This document shows, piece after piece, positions 49,260-62,858 of a stretch of 64,000 nt of DNA; within the stretch, counting starts at the first letter, position 1; each line of letters starts with the position of its first letter. The stretch spans positions 167,708 through 231,707 of the forward strand of contig NOWV01000120.1 in NCBI GenBank assembly GCA_003344405.1, in the 5' to 3' direction. The notes under the pieces are model-generated. The model had not been told where the DNA came from. It did no database searches and saw only the letters and a list, made by a program, of their open reading frames with translations. The stretch is from Trichoplax sp. H2 (taxonomy: Eukaryota > Placozoa > Uniplacotomia > Trichoplacea). A program made the position numbers and the translations under genes.

Positions 49260-51789
49260 TAAAATTGTGTACGTAAGTATAATACATCAATTTTTCTTCA
49301 ATAATGCAATAACTGCAGAGAATAAAGCAAGGTTTCAATAATGCTGGTTATGTAATAATACTGTAATTGTGACGTTAAGTCGTATCGATACTGATAACTT
49401 ACCATGTTCCTACACTTGTTGGTATTTTATTTAGTATTTAATTTTAAGTACTGAATAGTACAGTTTTTCTTAGAAAATTGAGAAATACGTTTAGCCAAAG
49501 CGGAAAATAGTTCATTTTTATCGAGTGTCGGACAACAGTTTTTGTTGGATGTGTCGTGGTGAAAATGCAGCTAATTCATCATTTTTGTATTGGCTCGTTA
49601 TCATTTAGCAATTGTTTACTGCAGTGCAAATCGATTCCTAGGCCAAATGAAATGTTAGAATGGCTATTTTCATGTAGATTTATCACCAATAGTGTAGTTA
49701 TTTCTATATAAATCATTCATTCGTAATAAACGAAAAATGATCTTCTTTAGGCTACTGTAACGCTTAGATAATACCCGCTACTTAGAAGATCAATGGATGC
49801 GAATTTTTGAAATCGTTTCTCTTATGTGTTTTAATTACATAGCAAAAAATCATAAAGATTGATTACATTCATTTCGATGGAAAATAAGAGAACTAAAAGA
49901 TTGTAGTAATAGAACAGTTATGTATTATATTCTACTTCGTCAAATAAATACAAGCAGATCCTTAAATCTAATTTTAGGTATCAGTCTGCCTTTAATCAGT
50001 TTGCTCACTTGTTTCTTATCCTTTAGATTGGTTCTCAATTTTATGGGGAGCCTATGGAAATTATGCAGGAATTTATCCCAACAACTCAATTTCTTTGCTG
50101 ATTTAATTAGTGGAATAATTTTAAGCCAGAAATACAATGTTGAATTTCATATGCTATTTGTATAAAATTTATTATAATATCAAACAGAATAATTATTGCT
50201 ATGTCTTGATTTCAATATTTTTCCAGCCAGTATCAAATGCTGCTGCATCCATTGAAAATTGCTTTGATGCAATACTCTACAGTCTGTCCTTGTAAAGGAA
50301 TATATGATTCAACATTGGTTACTGATGGCAGATTATCATCGCTTCTTGTGCTCTTGTTCTCTTGTTTTATGCCGCATTGATAACAAGTCAAATCACTTTT
50401 AGTTATCTTTGCGTGTTTATTCAATGCATATCTAGAAATAGCGCGTGGATGAATCGATATTAATAGATGATTATCATAATACTTACAATTCATCGATATG
50501 ACGATATTCATACTGTACTTATGATGTCGACATTTTCTAATGCTTAATATGTAATTACTTGCTTGCACATTGCAAAATAAAATCAGATATTGAATTAAAG
50601 ATATATTGAACTTCGATAATATAGGAAATTGAAAAATTTTTGTTGCATATCTTTGCATTCATCGGCGATTTTATTTTAAAATCGATCCAGCATAACCCTA
50701 ACTCAACTTAGTATAGAACAGTACCGTCATTCAAACTGCATATGCTTAGTAAAGGCATAGTACAGGCGTATATTGGATGAGGAACTTTTCGCTTGTCGAA
50801 TGCAATGTTAACTTATCGTTATTGATATTCTTACTTTTCGTGAAAGTGCTGTATATGCACTCTATTACAGTTTATTCCATTGCTAAAGCGGTCAAGTGGA
50901 AGTATTCGCGACATCCTTGCATGATTGTGTTCAGTAGATGATAATAATGTTACATCAATCGATTATCATGCTGATGATGTAATCCTGTAATCTGTCACCA
51001 TTGACTACATAGGAGTTGAAAATCGACTAGGGTAAATATTGTGCAGAAGCAAATCTGAAAGGAACTAAAGTTTTTCTCTTTCATATACCTGGTCGTACAA
51101 CACGCAACAATTAGCTGACTACTAAATACTGCTGTCAAATACTTTAATATCTGTGGCATATTCGATTAGCAATCATGAGATGAAGATGTTCTTGCCACTT
51201 CAACACAATATCTAGAATATTCAGCATCAAGATAGTTCGCAGAATTGCAGTAGCATTCTTTACAGCATGAATAGTAACACTATTACTGATGTAGTGAACT
51301 GCAAACTGTGTCCTTGTAGCTGGCACTTCAAGGTCAACCCAAAACCCGGCTTGAACCTGACTCGAGGGCAGGATTCGGATTAAGAATTTTTGTGGTAATA
51401 AAGTGTTTGTATGGCAATTGTTTTCATTTCGGGTTCGAAAATGAATAATTTGATCGGGTTTTATTGGGTTCGAGTTACATTTTCACTCCGTTCAACCACT
51501 TTACTGTGCAGTAGTGCCTAGGACTACAAGAGTACAGTACTACAGCACAGGAAATGCGAAGAGAGCAATTCCAGAGACTGTTCAACTCTCCTCTACAACC
51601 CAAAATAATGTACTGTAATCAAGTCATGCTAAAGCCACCGTCCCCCCATTTTCCCTTGGAAAATCCATGGTGTCTGTCAGTATATTGCAAAAGATATAAA
51701 AGATATTTCCCGATACTTGTAATGATACTTTGCAAAGTATGAAGTACAATCCATGCCTTGTGAAAGGAGAAAATTTTCTCTTACAAGTT
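49260..51789. other. Intergenic region downstream of gene B
   Basis: AT-rich, no recognised gene. A 141-codon minus-strand open frame (50233-50658) is the longest, but its composition and lack of motifs do not support a gene. Short open frames at 49920-50165, 51144-51326 and 51554-51742 are likewise unsupported. Confidence 0.4.
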
Positions 51790-53205
51790 CTCGGTATTGA
51801 AATGCCACTAACCTAATAAATACGTAGGCCTCAAAATGAGTCCACTTTCCTGTCCTGAGGTATGCACAGTAGTTTGAAATGCCCCTAAGTTAAATAGGTG
51901 GGCCTCAAAATGAGTCCACTTTCCTATCCAGAGGTATGTAGGTTGAAATGTCCTAACCTAATAAATACGTGGGCCTCAGAATGAGTCCACTTTCCTATCC
52001 CAGTGGTATGTAGTTTGAAATGCCCCTAAGTTAAATATGTGGGCCTCAAAATGAGTCCACTTTCCTATGCAGAGGTATGCCCAGTAGTTTAAAATGCCCC
52101 TAATAACCTAATAAATATGTAGGACTCAAAATGAGTCCACTTTCCTATCCAGAGGTATGTCCAGTAGTTTAAAATGGCCCTAACCTAATAAATATGTAGG
52201 ACTTAAAATGAGTCTACTTTCCTATCCAGAGGTATGTCCAGTAGTTTAAAATGCCCCTAATAACCTAATAAATATGTAGGACTCAAAATGAGTCCACTTT
52301 CCTATCCAGAGGTATGTCCAGTAGTTTAAAATGCCCCTAATAGCCTAATAAATATGTAGGACTCAAAATGAGTCCACTTTCCTATCCAGAGGTATGTCCA
52401 GTAGTTTGAAATGGCCCTAACCTAATAAAAATGTAGTACTCAAAATGAGTCCAATTTGCTATCTAGAGGTATGTAGTTTGAAAAGCCTGTAAGTTAAATA
52501 TGTGGGCCTCAAAATGAGTCCACTTTCCTATCCAGAGGTATGTAGTTTGAAATGCCTCTAAGTTAAATATGTGGGCCTCAAAATGAGTCCACTTTCCTAT
52601 CCAGAGGTATGTAGTTTGAAATGCCTGTAAGTTAAATATGTGGGCCTCAAAATGAGTCTACTTTCCTATCCAGAGGTATGTCCAGTAGTTTGAAATGCCC
52701 CTAACCTAATAAATATGTAGGACTCAAAATGAGTCCACTTTCCTATCCAGAGGTATGTCCATTAGTTTGAAATGCCCCTAATAACCTAATTAATATGTAG
52801 GACTCAAAATGAGTCCACTTTCCTATCCAGAGGTATGTCCAGTAGTTTAAAATGCCCCTAATAACCTAATAAATATGTAGGACTCAAAATGAGTCCACTT
52901 TCCTATCCAGAGGTATGTAGTTTGAAATGCCTGTAAGTTAAATATGTGGGCCTCAAAATGAGTCCACTTTCCTATCCAGAGGTATGTAGTTTGAAATGCC
53001 TGTAAGTTAAATATGTGGGCTTCAAAATGAGTCCACTTTCCTATCCAAAGGTATGTAGTTTGAAATGCCTCTAAGTTAAATATATGGGCCTCAAAATGAG
53101 TCCACTTTCCTATCCAGAGGTATGTAGTTTGAAATGCCTCTAAGTTAAATATGTACTGTAGGCCTCAAAATGAGTCCACTTTCCTATCCAAAGGTATGTA
53201 GTTAC
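51790..53205. repeat. Minisatellite of about 20 units of 70-85 bp
   Basis: Every unit contains a core close to CTCAAAATGAGTCCACTTTC followed by CTATCCAGAGGTATG. Two subtypes alternate in blocks. Short units (about 70 bp) read GTAGTTTGAAATGCC, then AAGTTAAATATGTGGGCC. Long units (about 80 bp) read GTCCAGTAGTTTAAAATG, then CCTAATAAATATGTAGGAC. Long units dominate about 52080-52430 and 52680-52910; short ones dominate 52450-52680 and 52910-53200. The array is followed directly by GTAC-type palindromic repeats. Confidence 0.97.
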
Positions 53206-53365
53206 TGTACTGTAGTTTCGATGACTGGGCGGTCGAAATACAGTACAGTAGAAGACAGTCAGGGCAATTTTAGATCGACACCACCATGATAAACAGTACA
53301 GTGTTACAGTACACTCAGTCTACAGTATAGTACGGTATACTACAGTACTGTACACGGTACGGTAT
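53200..53365. repeat. GTACTGTAC/CAGTACAG motif cluster
   Basis: Scattered TACAGTA, GTACAGT and TACTGTAC units directly after the minisatellite and 130 bp before the AMT start codon. They are the same motif family as the clusters near 8.1, 20.4, 22.5, 25.6 and 63.3 kb. Confidence 0.75.
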
Positions 53366-53495
53366 GAACAGTTTGGCTCGCGGTTCCGCCCTACGGTAGG
53401 TTGAGCTTTCACTGTAGTCAGTGTCAAGCACAAAAGCCCAGCGAAAGCCCAGTCCAATTTTTAAATTGAACAACACCTCCTAGAGACACCACGGT

Positions 53496-56416
53496 ATGGC
53501 TGCTGCAAGGGCTATCCAATCCGGTCATTTTTTATCTCGTATTGGCTATGATGTTCATTCCAACGTTGTCCAACGTTGTTTTGCGACTGGCTGGGCGACG
53601 GTTGGACGGTGTCGATGCACCGTCCAAAATGGCCGCTTATTAACCACTCAGGTAACAGGTTCATATCCAGCATCATTTTCTATTATTGACTACTTTCTGC
53701 TAAGCAGGCACCTGTATGGCCATATTAAGATTGTATCATCAATAAGATAGAAATTGGCTTCTGTAAACTGTATTTTGTTCATGCAACCAATCGAGTACGT
53801 CTTTTGACAGTAAGGAATGATCATGTTATCCTCAATCATTATTATTTTTGGGGGGGAAGGGGGTATATTAACGTTGGATTCATTTGCGAGATTGGACTTT
53901 TGAACTCCATCATACTATAGTTATGTTGTACTAGTAAAAATGATGAAAGGATAATGATTCTGTTTTCATCTACGTTCATGACAAACGACAATATCTTATA
54001 GTAATGTCTACAGTTGTTGTTATGATAGTTTTGCGTTGACGTCACTTCATACGAGTACAATGGATGCATAACCTGCAAGCGATTCGCTAGGATAGAGTCT
54101 GTTTGGAAGAGAAAAATTGATCTTGCATCAAGTTATCCCTTGTAGGAATGCGACTTATTGCAAGGGATGTTGCCACTTTTGACAGCACTTACTCTTCGAG
54201 TTAACTAGGTCATCCATGATTACGTGCACTCTTTGTTATAGGGACAAAGTTTTGTTTCATAGAGTTAAGCAATGAATGAATAAATGAAGTTCAAATTAGA
54301 ACATAGTATTGATTGATGTTGATAATATTGCCATATCTTGCAGTTGCGTCATACAATCAATGTAGTGTCTATTGCCTTCTGTTGATTTATTAATGGGTCG
54401 ATATCCTTACCAACACTTTAGGCTTCCGATGCCAAGAAGACGCCCCTCTATGATTTTCATCTACAACATGGTGGTAAAATTGTCCCTTTTGCTGGATGGG
54501 CACTTCCTATTCAATATACTGGTAGTGGTTTAGTGCAAGAACATTTACATACACGCCAAGAATGTTCTCTTTTCGATGTATCGCATATGCTACAATTGAC
54601 TTTCGGCAATTCAGGTTGTGTTAAGGTAAGGATGAGAATGACGTCAATTCTATGGATTGCTTAGATAACGATGGTCATATTAATTTTTAACATAATTTAC
54701 ACTAATACCAAATTTCTAGCAAAATGAACTATCATACACTCTATTGCCAATATTTTCAACATACTGCGATTTTTTGCACTTTCCTGTATACAGTATCTTT
54801 CTGGTAATTCTATAATAAATGCCATAGCATGTATGATAGTTCATTTTGCTAGAAATTTGGTATTACAGTAAATTATGTTAAAAATTTATTTTCAACATAC
54901 TGTGATTTTTTAGCAGTAGCTTTCTCATTATTCTATAATAAATGCCAAATATTCCATTAATATTCTATAGTTCCTTGAATCACTAATTGTTACTGATGTG
55001 GCAAACCTTCCACAAGGTCGTGGTACATTATCTGTCTTTACTAATGAAAATGGCGGTATAATTGATGATTTAATCGTCAGTAAAATCTCGGATGAATCAA
55101 TCAGTGTAGTTTCCAATGCTGCTTGTAGCGAAAAAGTCGTACAACACATCCAGGTAAATAAATACTTTCACGCTTTCACCTTTCCAAGTTATCAGTCTAG
55201 CAGGTCGTATAATAATGTTGAAAATCTGGATTATTATTGGAAACTGAAAAAAATAAGCGTGGTGATCATTGTTGTTTCTACCACTATGTCGTCTAAATCT
55301 CTTCATTTTTAGACAAAAATGAACCAATTCAACTCATCATCCCATCAAAGTGTCGATGTAAAGGTTATTACTAATAGAGGGCTTTTAGCTTTACAAGGTG
55401 ATTACTATCCTAATTGTCCTCATCATTTGTAATACTTTACATAATATGGACATGGGTTATTTCGGCATTAAAATTATAGGACCAAAGTCTGCTGTAGTTT
55501 TACAGAGATTAACAAACTCTAATTTGAGTCAGATTCCGTTCATGGGCTATACGAATAGTAATATTGCTGACATTGATGGCTGCTTTATCGCAAGAGGCGG
55601 CTACACTGGAGAAGATGGATTTGAGGTTAATCTAATTTAGGAAAATATTATACTTAAATGATTTATTTATTGCTACTTGAACGATTGATTCTTTAATCTT
55701 TGAAAATTTATCGTTAGATTTCAGTTCCTTCGGACTATTGCGCTAAGTTAGCTCAAGAGTTTTTGAAACATCCTGAGGTTAAGCTAGCAGGCTTAGGTGC
55801 AAGGGATAGCCTAAGATTAGAAGCAGGACTATGTTTGTATGGAAACGATATCGATGAAGAAACCACCCCTATAGAGGCAGGGCTTGCTTGGACAGTAGGT
55901 AAAGCTCGTCGAAACACAGGTAACTTTCCTGGATCGGATACTATCATAAAACAGTTGCAAGAAGGTCCGTCACGCAAGAGAGTTGGGTTAATTTCTACTG
56001 GTCCTCCTGCACGTGGTAAATTTTTCAAGTTTAAAACTAGCTCATTAATCAAGACAGTATGCACGTTGCATGATAACGCCAAACGCTTACAATGGTTTAA
56101 TATGCAAACATTTTATTTTATACTGACAGGCGGTACGAAAATTTTTTCAAGTCATGATGATGAAATAGGTACGCATGTTACAAGGATTTAATTCTTACCT
56201 GAACTTTATTTCAACTGACATTTCGATTTTGGGTTAGGCATAATTACTAGTGGTTCACCTTCTCCCAGTTTAAAGAAGAATATTGCTATGGGTTATATTA
56301 AGACTGCATTCTGCAAAATCGGTACAGAGGTGCAGTTACAAGTTAGAAATAAAAAAGTTAATGCTACCATTGCAAGAATGCCATTTCTTCCATCGAATTA
56401 CTACAATGTTAAATAA
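53496..56416 (+). CDS. AMT: Aminomethyltransferase, glycine cleavage system T-protein, mitochondrial, 8 exons
   Basis: Transfers the methylene group from aminomethyl-lipoyl H-protein to tetrahydrofolate and releases ammonia in the mitochondrial glycine cleavage complex. Exons 53496-53651, 54422-54625, 54971-55153, 55313-55397, 55480-55625, 55718-56015, 56130-56168 and 56238-56416 join in phase to 430 codons including stop, the usual family length once a presequence is counted. Exon 1 encodes a basic, Ala/Arg-rich mitochondrial targeting peptide. Family segments: [56 protein letters not shown] (with the conserved Asp of the catalytic region), [53 protein letters not shown] and [14 protein letters not shown] at the C-terminus. 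The eight exons are clean, with no broken site. Intron 2 carries a foldback element. Confidence 0.98.
54680..54889. repeat. Foldback (inverted-repeat) element in AMT intron 2
   Basis: Arms of about 59 bp, at 54680-54738 and 54831-54889, are near-perfect reverse complements around the shared core ACCAAATTTCTAGCAAAATG. Between the arms and just downstream, a second motif (TTCAACATACTG, then TCTATAATAAATGCC) occurs twice in direct orientation. This structure suggests a small non-autonomous transposon or a duplicated hairpin. Confidence 0.85.
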
Positions 56417-58530
56417 TACCACAGACTTTCATTTTTATTTATTATAATTTACTGGATGCTTCTTTGTCATTTTAATGTGTCTGAACTAGTCTTCAACACT
56501 ATAACTTTGCTAGCTATAAAATTCCTGGGAAGTATTTTTCTGTCTGATTCGGATATCAAATCATTATAATTAGAAGGCTGTATGCACAATAATTGTCACC
56601 CATTGAAGTGGAACGTTCTAATCTATTTAGATTTCGTATTGCTATTCGAAGGCATTCATAAAACTAAAAATTTTGCTTTTTACGTTGGAACATTATCACA
56701 ACTTTGAAACTTTGAATTATTCCCTAACATCAGATCACGTAAAACTAAAGCTATTTATTTTGCTAAAGACAATATGCCACTCATTTGTAGCTTATTTCAA
56801 CTGAACGTGATCAAGCCTTTGGTTCCACTATTGCCAGACTCTTGGCATACCTGTATATTACATTCTTCATTGTATATCTGAAAATAATTTTGCTGACATG
56901 TCTAATCTAGTGAGTGGTTAGAGTTATGAAAGTTGTTATTAAAAACATGCAAATTTAATCGGATATAAAAATTCATAAACAATCATTCATTATCACTCCT
57001 AATTGATGACTAGTGTAAAAGTCGGCTGTGTTCACTTGGATACTTATTCTTTCTTACAGCGGGTTTTTACGTAATTAAATGGTCTTTACTAAAATCAAGC
57101 TATATACATATAAGCATTCGTCTCCTGTTCATGTTTCTGCATGCAAGAAATCTACGTTGCTTAGATACCCGTATCGGTCGGATTTAATTTAATTTAATTT
57201 GTCTCCTGTGCATGTTTCTGCATGTAAGAAATCTACGTTGCATAAGTACCCGTATCGGTCAGATTAAATTAATAATGTCAATAAATCATTTTGCACTGTA
57301 ATTTTATGTATTTTACCACTGTAAACTCGTATTGTTATATTAACGGAAAGTATTTGCTAGGATAGAACATCCCTTAATCAACTCATCGGATTGATCATTA
57401 TACTAATTTTTCACTACTAAGTTGCACTTGTGATACACATCAGCAAGAATAGAATTTCAAATTCATTACTTTTTTACGTAGTGTTATATGGCTTCTGCGA
57501 TGATGATACATCATACGTGCACAATCAAATACGTCTCTTTTATGCCAATATATAGGTAGCTGAGACAGAGCGCAGTATCAGTGTCGAATAGATAGATATT
57601 GTAATGGCATATTGCAACGAGTACTCCTGCTCACCTTTTGCTATTTTTAAAGAGTGATAAAAGCTTACTAAATTTCTCATCAAGATCAAACGCTAGCTAT
57701 CGACAAACTCCTGTCTTCTACATTTAGATCAATCAATACAATACTGTACGACTCAGTCATATGCAGATATGCAGTTGCAATATTCCTCCAATACTGGCCT
57801 TTAAAAAACTGCTGACAAGGCATCATGGCGAGTACTTAGACTTGTTTACAACTTTGATAGAGTACAGAAGAATAAGACGGCGGTGCCGTTTTTGTGCCTG
57901 CTGACTACCGTCTATTACTATCTGTACGGTATTCTCCATCTTAAATTGAGGTTCCACAAGTTTCGAAAGAATCGAAATATTTTTATATATATTTGCTTAT
58001 TTATTAATTTCATATACAAGTAAAAGGATACCAAAATGTTTAATTGTAAAATTTATTTATTTCGCTTTTATCTTGCAGGGTATATGTCACCATCTATCAT
58101 GTTAAGTTTCATTCTTATACTGGTTATTTTGGTCTTACACGACCTTATCTTATATCTAAAAATTCAAATTAATAAATAAAAATGACGTAGATGATAGGTT
58201 TCATAGAACTTCTGTTGCAGTAATTTTTTAAGACACAGACACTCAATATACACAAGTTTATAAGATAGCAATTGCTAAAAATTAGATATATATAGAATCT
58301 TTAATATGCTTCATTCAGCGTAAAAAGATCCTATTCAAGCTATTTAACAACGTATAGTATTACTGCTATTATTACCACATACGTTAAATTATATAAATCT
58401 GAGTGCTGTATATACTACATACAATTAATATTGCTTGGTAACAATAGGTACCATACTATGAATGTGATGTAAAATAATTCAAGGAACTTTAAATGACAGT
58501 AGTATAACAGATGAAGCTACAATATCTATT
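56417..58530. other. Intergenic region between AMT and the P450 gene (both 3' ends)
   Basis: Convergent spacer holding both 3' UTRs. Apart from a two-copy direct repeat at 57120-57266 I see no features. A short T-rich tract lies near 57970-58060. Confidence 0.45.
57120..57266. repeat. Two-copy direct repeat of about 67 bp
   Basis: Units 57120-57186 and 57200-57266 are about 90% identical (GTCTCCTGT, ATGTTTCTGCATG, AAGAAATCTACGTTGC, CCCGTATCGGTC), separated by a short TTTAA slippage tract. It is a recent local tandem duplication with no coding content. Confidence 0.9.
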
Positions 58531-61500
58531 TTACGAGTGCTTTCTATCGACAACCTTAATTTTAATTCCATTTGCGGGACACAAAGTTGCATACACACTT
58601 AATTTCACTGGAACCTAAAGAAACAGACGTAAAAAGGTTACTAAGACTGCAATAATTTAGAAAAATGACATTGTACGCTACAAGATTATATAGATGTCGT
58701 ATAATCAAAGATATTTAGAAAAGCAGTTTAACAAATATTGCGACTTACTTCCGTCTCTGGAGCTCGAATAAATCTAAATCTTCGAAGAAGATAACAAAGA
58801 GTAATCTTAATTTCGATCATAGCAAGACGCATGCCTATGCATACTCGAGGGCCAGTACTAAAAGGTAGATATGTAAACGGCTGTATATCATTTTTTCTTT
58901 CTTCGCTAAATCTAGAATTGGAATCATGAAAAAAAGAGAAAAAGTGCAGTATATAGATCAATCGTTACTAGGAATGGCATTAAGATTTACGAATGTATAT
59001 ATGCGTATACTTTCAAATCTTAAAACGTAATAATCCTGGTTACCTTTCAGGGTCAAAATCCTCAGGATTTTCCCAGTACCTAGTATCGTGATGCAAACCA
59101 TAAATAGGATACACAACAGAAGTTCCTTCGCTGAAATGGTAACCTTCAATCGTACAATCCTCACCACATTCCCTCATGCCCCTAACATAGATATACGAAT
59201 ATAGCAGAAATAACCGTGAACCGAGGCTGCTTTTAACTAGAGAGTACAAGATGATCTCCTTACATGTATGCAGCCGGATAAATTCTTAGAACTTCGTCAA
59301 TCACATTCTGTAAATATGTGACTTTTTGGATCCCGTCATATGTTAATTCATCATTCTTTTAATTTATGAATGGGGAAATAGAATTCATTGTTCAGTTTTC
59401 AACTACCCTGGTTAAAAATCTTTATTCATTAAAAGCAATACTGGATTGCTTCACTAATGAAAATACTGTATATTCAGTCAATTCATACCTCATCAAAGAC
59501 TTCCTCGATAGCTTCGACCAACTTATCTTGTATATCCGGACGAGTAGCAAGTACATAGGTGGTAAATGATAAAGTATTACTGGTGGTTTCATAACCAGCT
59601 AAAAGGAAGGTCATAGCTTGAGCAATCATTTCATCGTCTGTCATCTTTCCTGCAGGGTCATTCTTTCCGGCATCTAACATTAACTGTAGCATATCTTTTT
59701 GTTTTCCCTAGAAAAACAGCATAAGATATTCAAATACTCAATGGTAGTCAGATGAAATTTTGGCTAGGTAACTTACTGATTGAATACAATGTAAGTATTT
59801 ACGATTATTTCGGATTCACATCAAATCAGAAAATTTAAACTAACATTTTCGTCAGGGTTTGTTTGTCGTTCACTTATCACTCGTTTAGCTGCTTTTTCTA
59901 AATATTCGATGCTTCCAAAATATCTTCGATCAACAATTTTTGCAATCGGCATGAGCGATGGCATTATTGCCACTATGAAATATTAATGGAGACCAATTAT
60001 TAGTTATAGCTTGCAAATACTGCATAGGGACTAGCCTTACAAAGGTTACACTAAAGTTTATTCACTTAATCCTGCTGTGAAAATTGATGGGCGAAATATT
60101 GCTGCAGCGTGCTTCAACATGGGTTCTTCAGCATTTCGTTGGCAATCGGCGTGGATACCAAATGCAGTAGCCATCACAACTTCTAGGGTATATTTGCCAT
60201 ACCAGCTGTAATTTATATCAAGATGGTGTCGATATTGTAAAGACACGAAACAGAACAGTACAGTTAGAATTAGCGACTACTCGAGAATAAAGTACCGTGT
60301 ATACTTCATAGGGTTTATAGCAAGCGCTTACTAAAGAGAATAATGAATTTTTAAAGATACTTGAAACTGCAAATATTAGTGATGAAGTAATGGCATTACT
60401 TCCAAATTTCTATGGTTTCATTATCTTCTGCAGCTTTCCTTAGTTTCTCCGACATAATTTCCAGCGAATTTTCAAATAGCGGAATCATCTACAGTTCATT
60501 CAATTAGAAGATTGCGACAATTGCAGGAACTTCAAGTGTGATAAGATTGTACTAACATACTATTTAACTAGCGTTGTTCATGGCAACAAAACAAGTTAGA
60601 TTAGCTAATGACAGGCAAATAGAACACTAAGTTTATCCGCGTGACCAGTAAAGGTAACTTACATTTTTTAATTTACTTGCAGTAAAGCTAGGAACTAAAA
60701 TGTTTCTTATACGTTTCCAGTGATCATCTCGGAGGCTCTCCAAATTCAGATCGAGAATTGTAGTAGTGGTAGCTCCAATCTTAATAAACGATATTAAACA
60801 AAGTTTATTAGTTTCTGAGCGTCTGTATAGAGTTAGTTAGTAGCAAAATGACACGATATCTGAAAATTAGAACAAGACATTATCATTACTACAACGGATA
60901 TTTCCTTCTATACTATTCTTTGTTAATGAGTAGCACAATCTACTTTATTTGTAAACTTGGGAAATTCCTTGACAAGGATTTGCTTGACCACGTCAGGTTT
61001 GCCGACGTAACAAACACGAACGGGACCGAAGTAAAAACTACAATATGGAATTAAAATCGAGATATAATAAAGTTGATACTTTGCCTTTACAATGTCCATA
61101 AGAAAGATTGAGCTAGATATTTTAGTTTATTTAAAGCAAATCGTAGTTAATATGTGAAGAATTATATTCATTACCCGAAAATATCTCCATACTTTGCGGC
61201 CAAATTCAATAATCCTGGATGAATTCCCTACGTAAAAAGATGAATCACACGATAATACTTAAAATTGTGTATTACTTTGATATGATACCATCATAGCAGG
61301 GGCCTAAACTACTAACACTGTACTAGGACTGCGCTAAACTACAACATGATGATGACGAGAACTCCATATACTGTAGAACGATTATAATGGCATGCATATT
61401 GTATAATACCTCTCTTAAAGTGCCATTGAGTATGTTGCCTACTAGCGGTATTGGTTTAGGACCTGGAATGCCATGATTAGAGAAATGTTGAAGTGGCTTG

Positions 61501-62858
61501 ACAAATTTCCTGATAAAGTATATGCATAAAACATTAAGGTCGTATTTCATTCACAAGCTGATTTATCATCTGTAATTTGACTATTAATCGTTCAATTCTA
61601 CCAGCTCCTACAAGTTGCAATAACGTTATAGCTCAGTATGTTTGTGACTATGGTATAGTACAGTAGAAATAAGCATCTATCCAATAGTGAATTGTTTGCA
61701 CAGTAGGTGTCCACTTAGAGCAGAAGTAGGATAATAACAGAAAATCAATGATTAGACCTACACAATTATCTGCAGACAGAGCTTTAATTCTCTTATTAGA
61801 GATAGTGATATCAATTTTGCATTGGAAAAATAATTTACTGCAAGTCAATACAGTTTTGTTAAATCGTACAGTACAATAGCATACTTTAACAAATTATGAA
61901 ACTTAGACTTGTTCTATTCGATTAGGATTCGTTACAAGAGGCATTATAGTAGTTTTCATAACGATCACATGATATCATCGTATCCTACGATAATTAAGTT
62001 ATCACAGCTATAGATGTTAGGGTTTAGAACAATTTAATACAATATAATGGATAAATCCTGTAGATAAAAAGTCTCTTAGGGACTCCAATAGATAATCATT
62101 AAATTGATGTACACGTAGAATGAGAACGGTTGAACGAGGTATCATGACTTCATTTTAGGGACAAATAAATAGGATATGTCTATGTGCAGTATGCTATGTG
62201 TATCAATAGAAAACGATGCAATAGTAGGCCACTGCATCTTTAAATTGAGCGATATTCTATCTTATTAACCTCAACCTTATTGATTAAGGATCAAAAGTAA
62301 GTCAATCCATTCTAAGCAAGTGTTTTTCAGATGTACTCGTATATAGGTTGTGCTATATTGTACAATTGTCATAGAACGTTATTAACACTAACTTCTTTCA
62401 CACCCTTATTCCTATCTCAATCAGCTTTTGTTTTCTTCATGCAATGTCTAGTAAGCTGATTGATTAACTTTACTCTTGGTTAAGGTTCATTAACTTAATT
62501 AAACGCGGAAAAAATGAGTCATATCAACTGTCTTTGCAGTTGATACAGTCATGGATCGATAATGGAAATCTTTGTTGCAAAAGTAAACAAGCTGGAATGA
62601 CCTGAAGAATAATAGTATAATGGAATATCTAGCAAATTGATCGGAAGAAAATGAAAGAATCAATCCAGAATGAAACAAACATTAAAACGTGTCAAATTCT
62701 TAATGTGGATCATGTGCAATCGATTGATCGTGACTGTCAATGAGAGTAACCATTAGCATACAGTACAGTAATGTGGAAGTAATCCGAACTTACTTGTAGA
62801 AGAGGTAGCCCAAAAGCACAGCAGCAGAAGTGATGAGGATAGACGTTGTTGCGTTCAT
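58531..62858 (-). CDS. Microsomal cytochrome P450, clan 3 (CYP3/CYP5-like), about 12 exons
   Basis: Heme-thiolate monooxygenase anchored in the ER membrane. Exon 1 (62858-62794) encodes the N-terminal anchor [20 protein letters not shown]. After a 1.28-kb intron, exon 61509-61410 joins in phase with the Pro-rich hinge [14 protein letters not shown]. Further exons: about 61230-61185 ([10 protein letters not shown]), 61040-60950 ([20 protein letters not shown]), 60775-60665 ([20 protein letters not shown], helix C), 60485-60405, 60230-60065 ([18 protein letters not shown]), 59990-59845, 59705-59490 (I-helix [10 protein letters not shown]), 59308-59262 (K-helix DEVLRIYP, ExxR), 59180-59045 (to NPEDFDPER), 58914-58751 (heme loop [10 protein letters not shown] with the cysteine ligand) and 58614-58531 (C-terminal strand, stop). 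The usual P450 signatures are intact, so it is probably functional. Subfamily and substrate cannot be told from sequence alone. Confidence 0.95.

Noticed and set aside
50233-50658. 141-codon minus-strand open frame downstream of gene B
   Set aside because: Long for this AT content, but it has no recognisable domain and a composition like translated AT-rich intergenic DNA. I found no adjoining exon with matching phase.
55753-56082. 109-codon minus-strand open frame within AMT
   Set aside because: It is the antisense shadow of AMT exon 6, whose plus-strand product is an unambiguous family match.
14295-56416. Functional metabolic gene cluster (ALDH6A1, ECH1, AMT)
   Set aside because: The genes lie 10-30 kb apart on different strands, with unrelated genes between them and no shared regulatory signal visible. 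Chance proximity is simpler.
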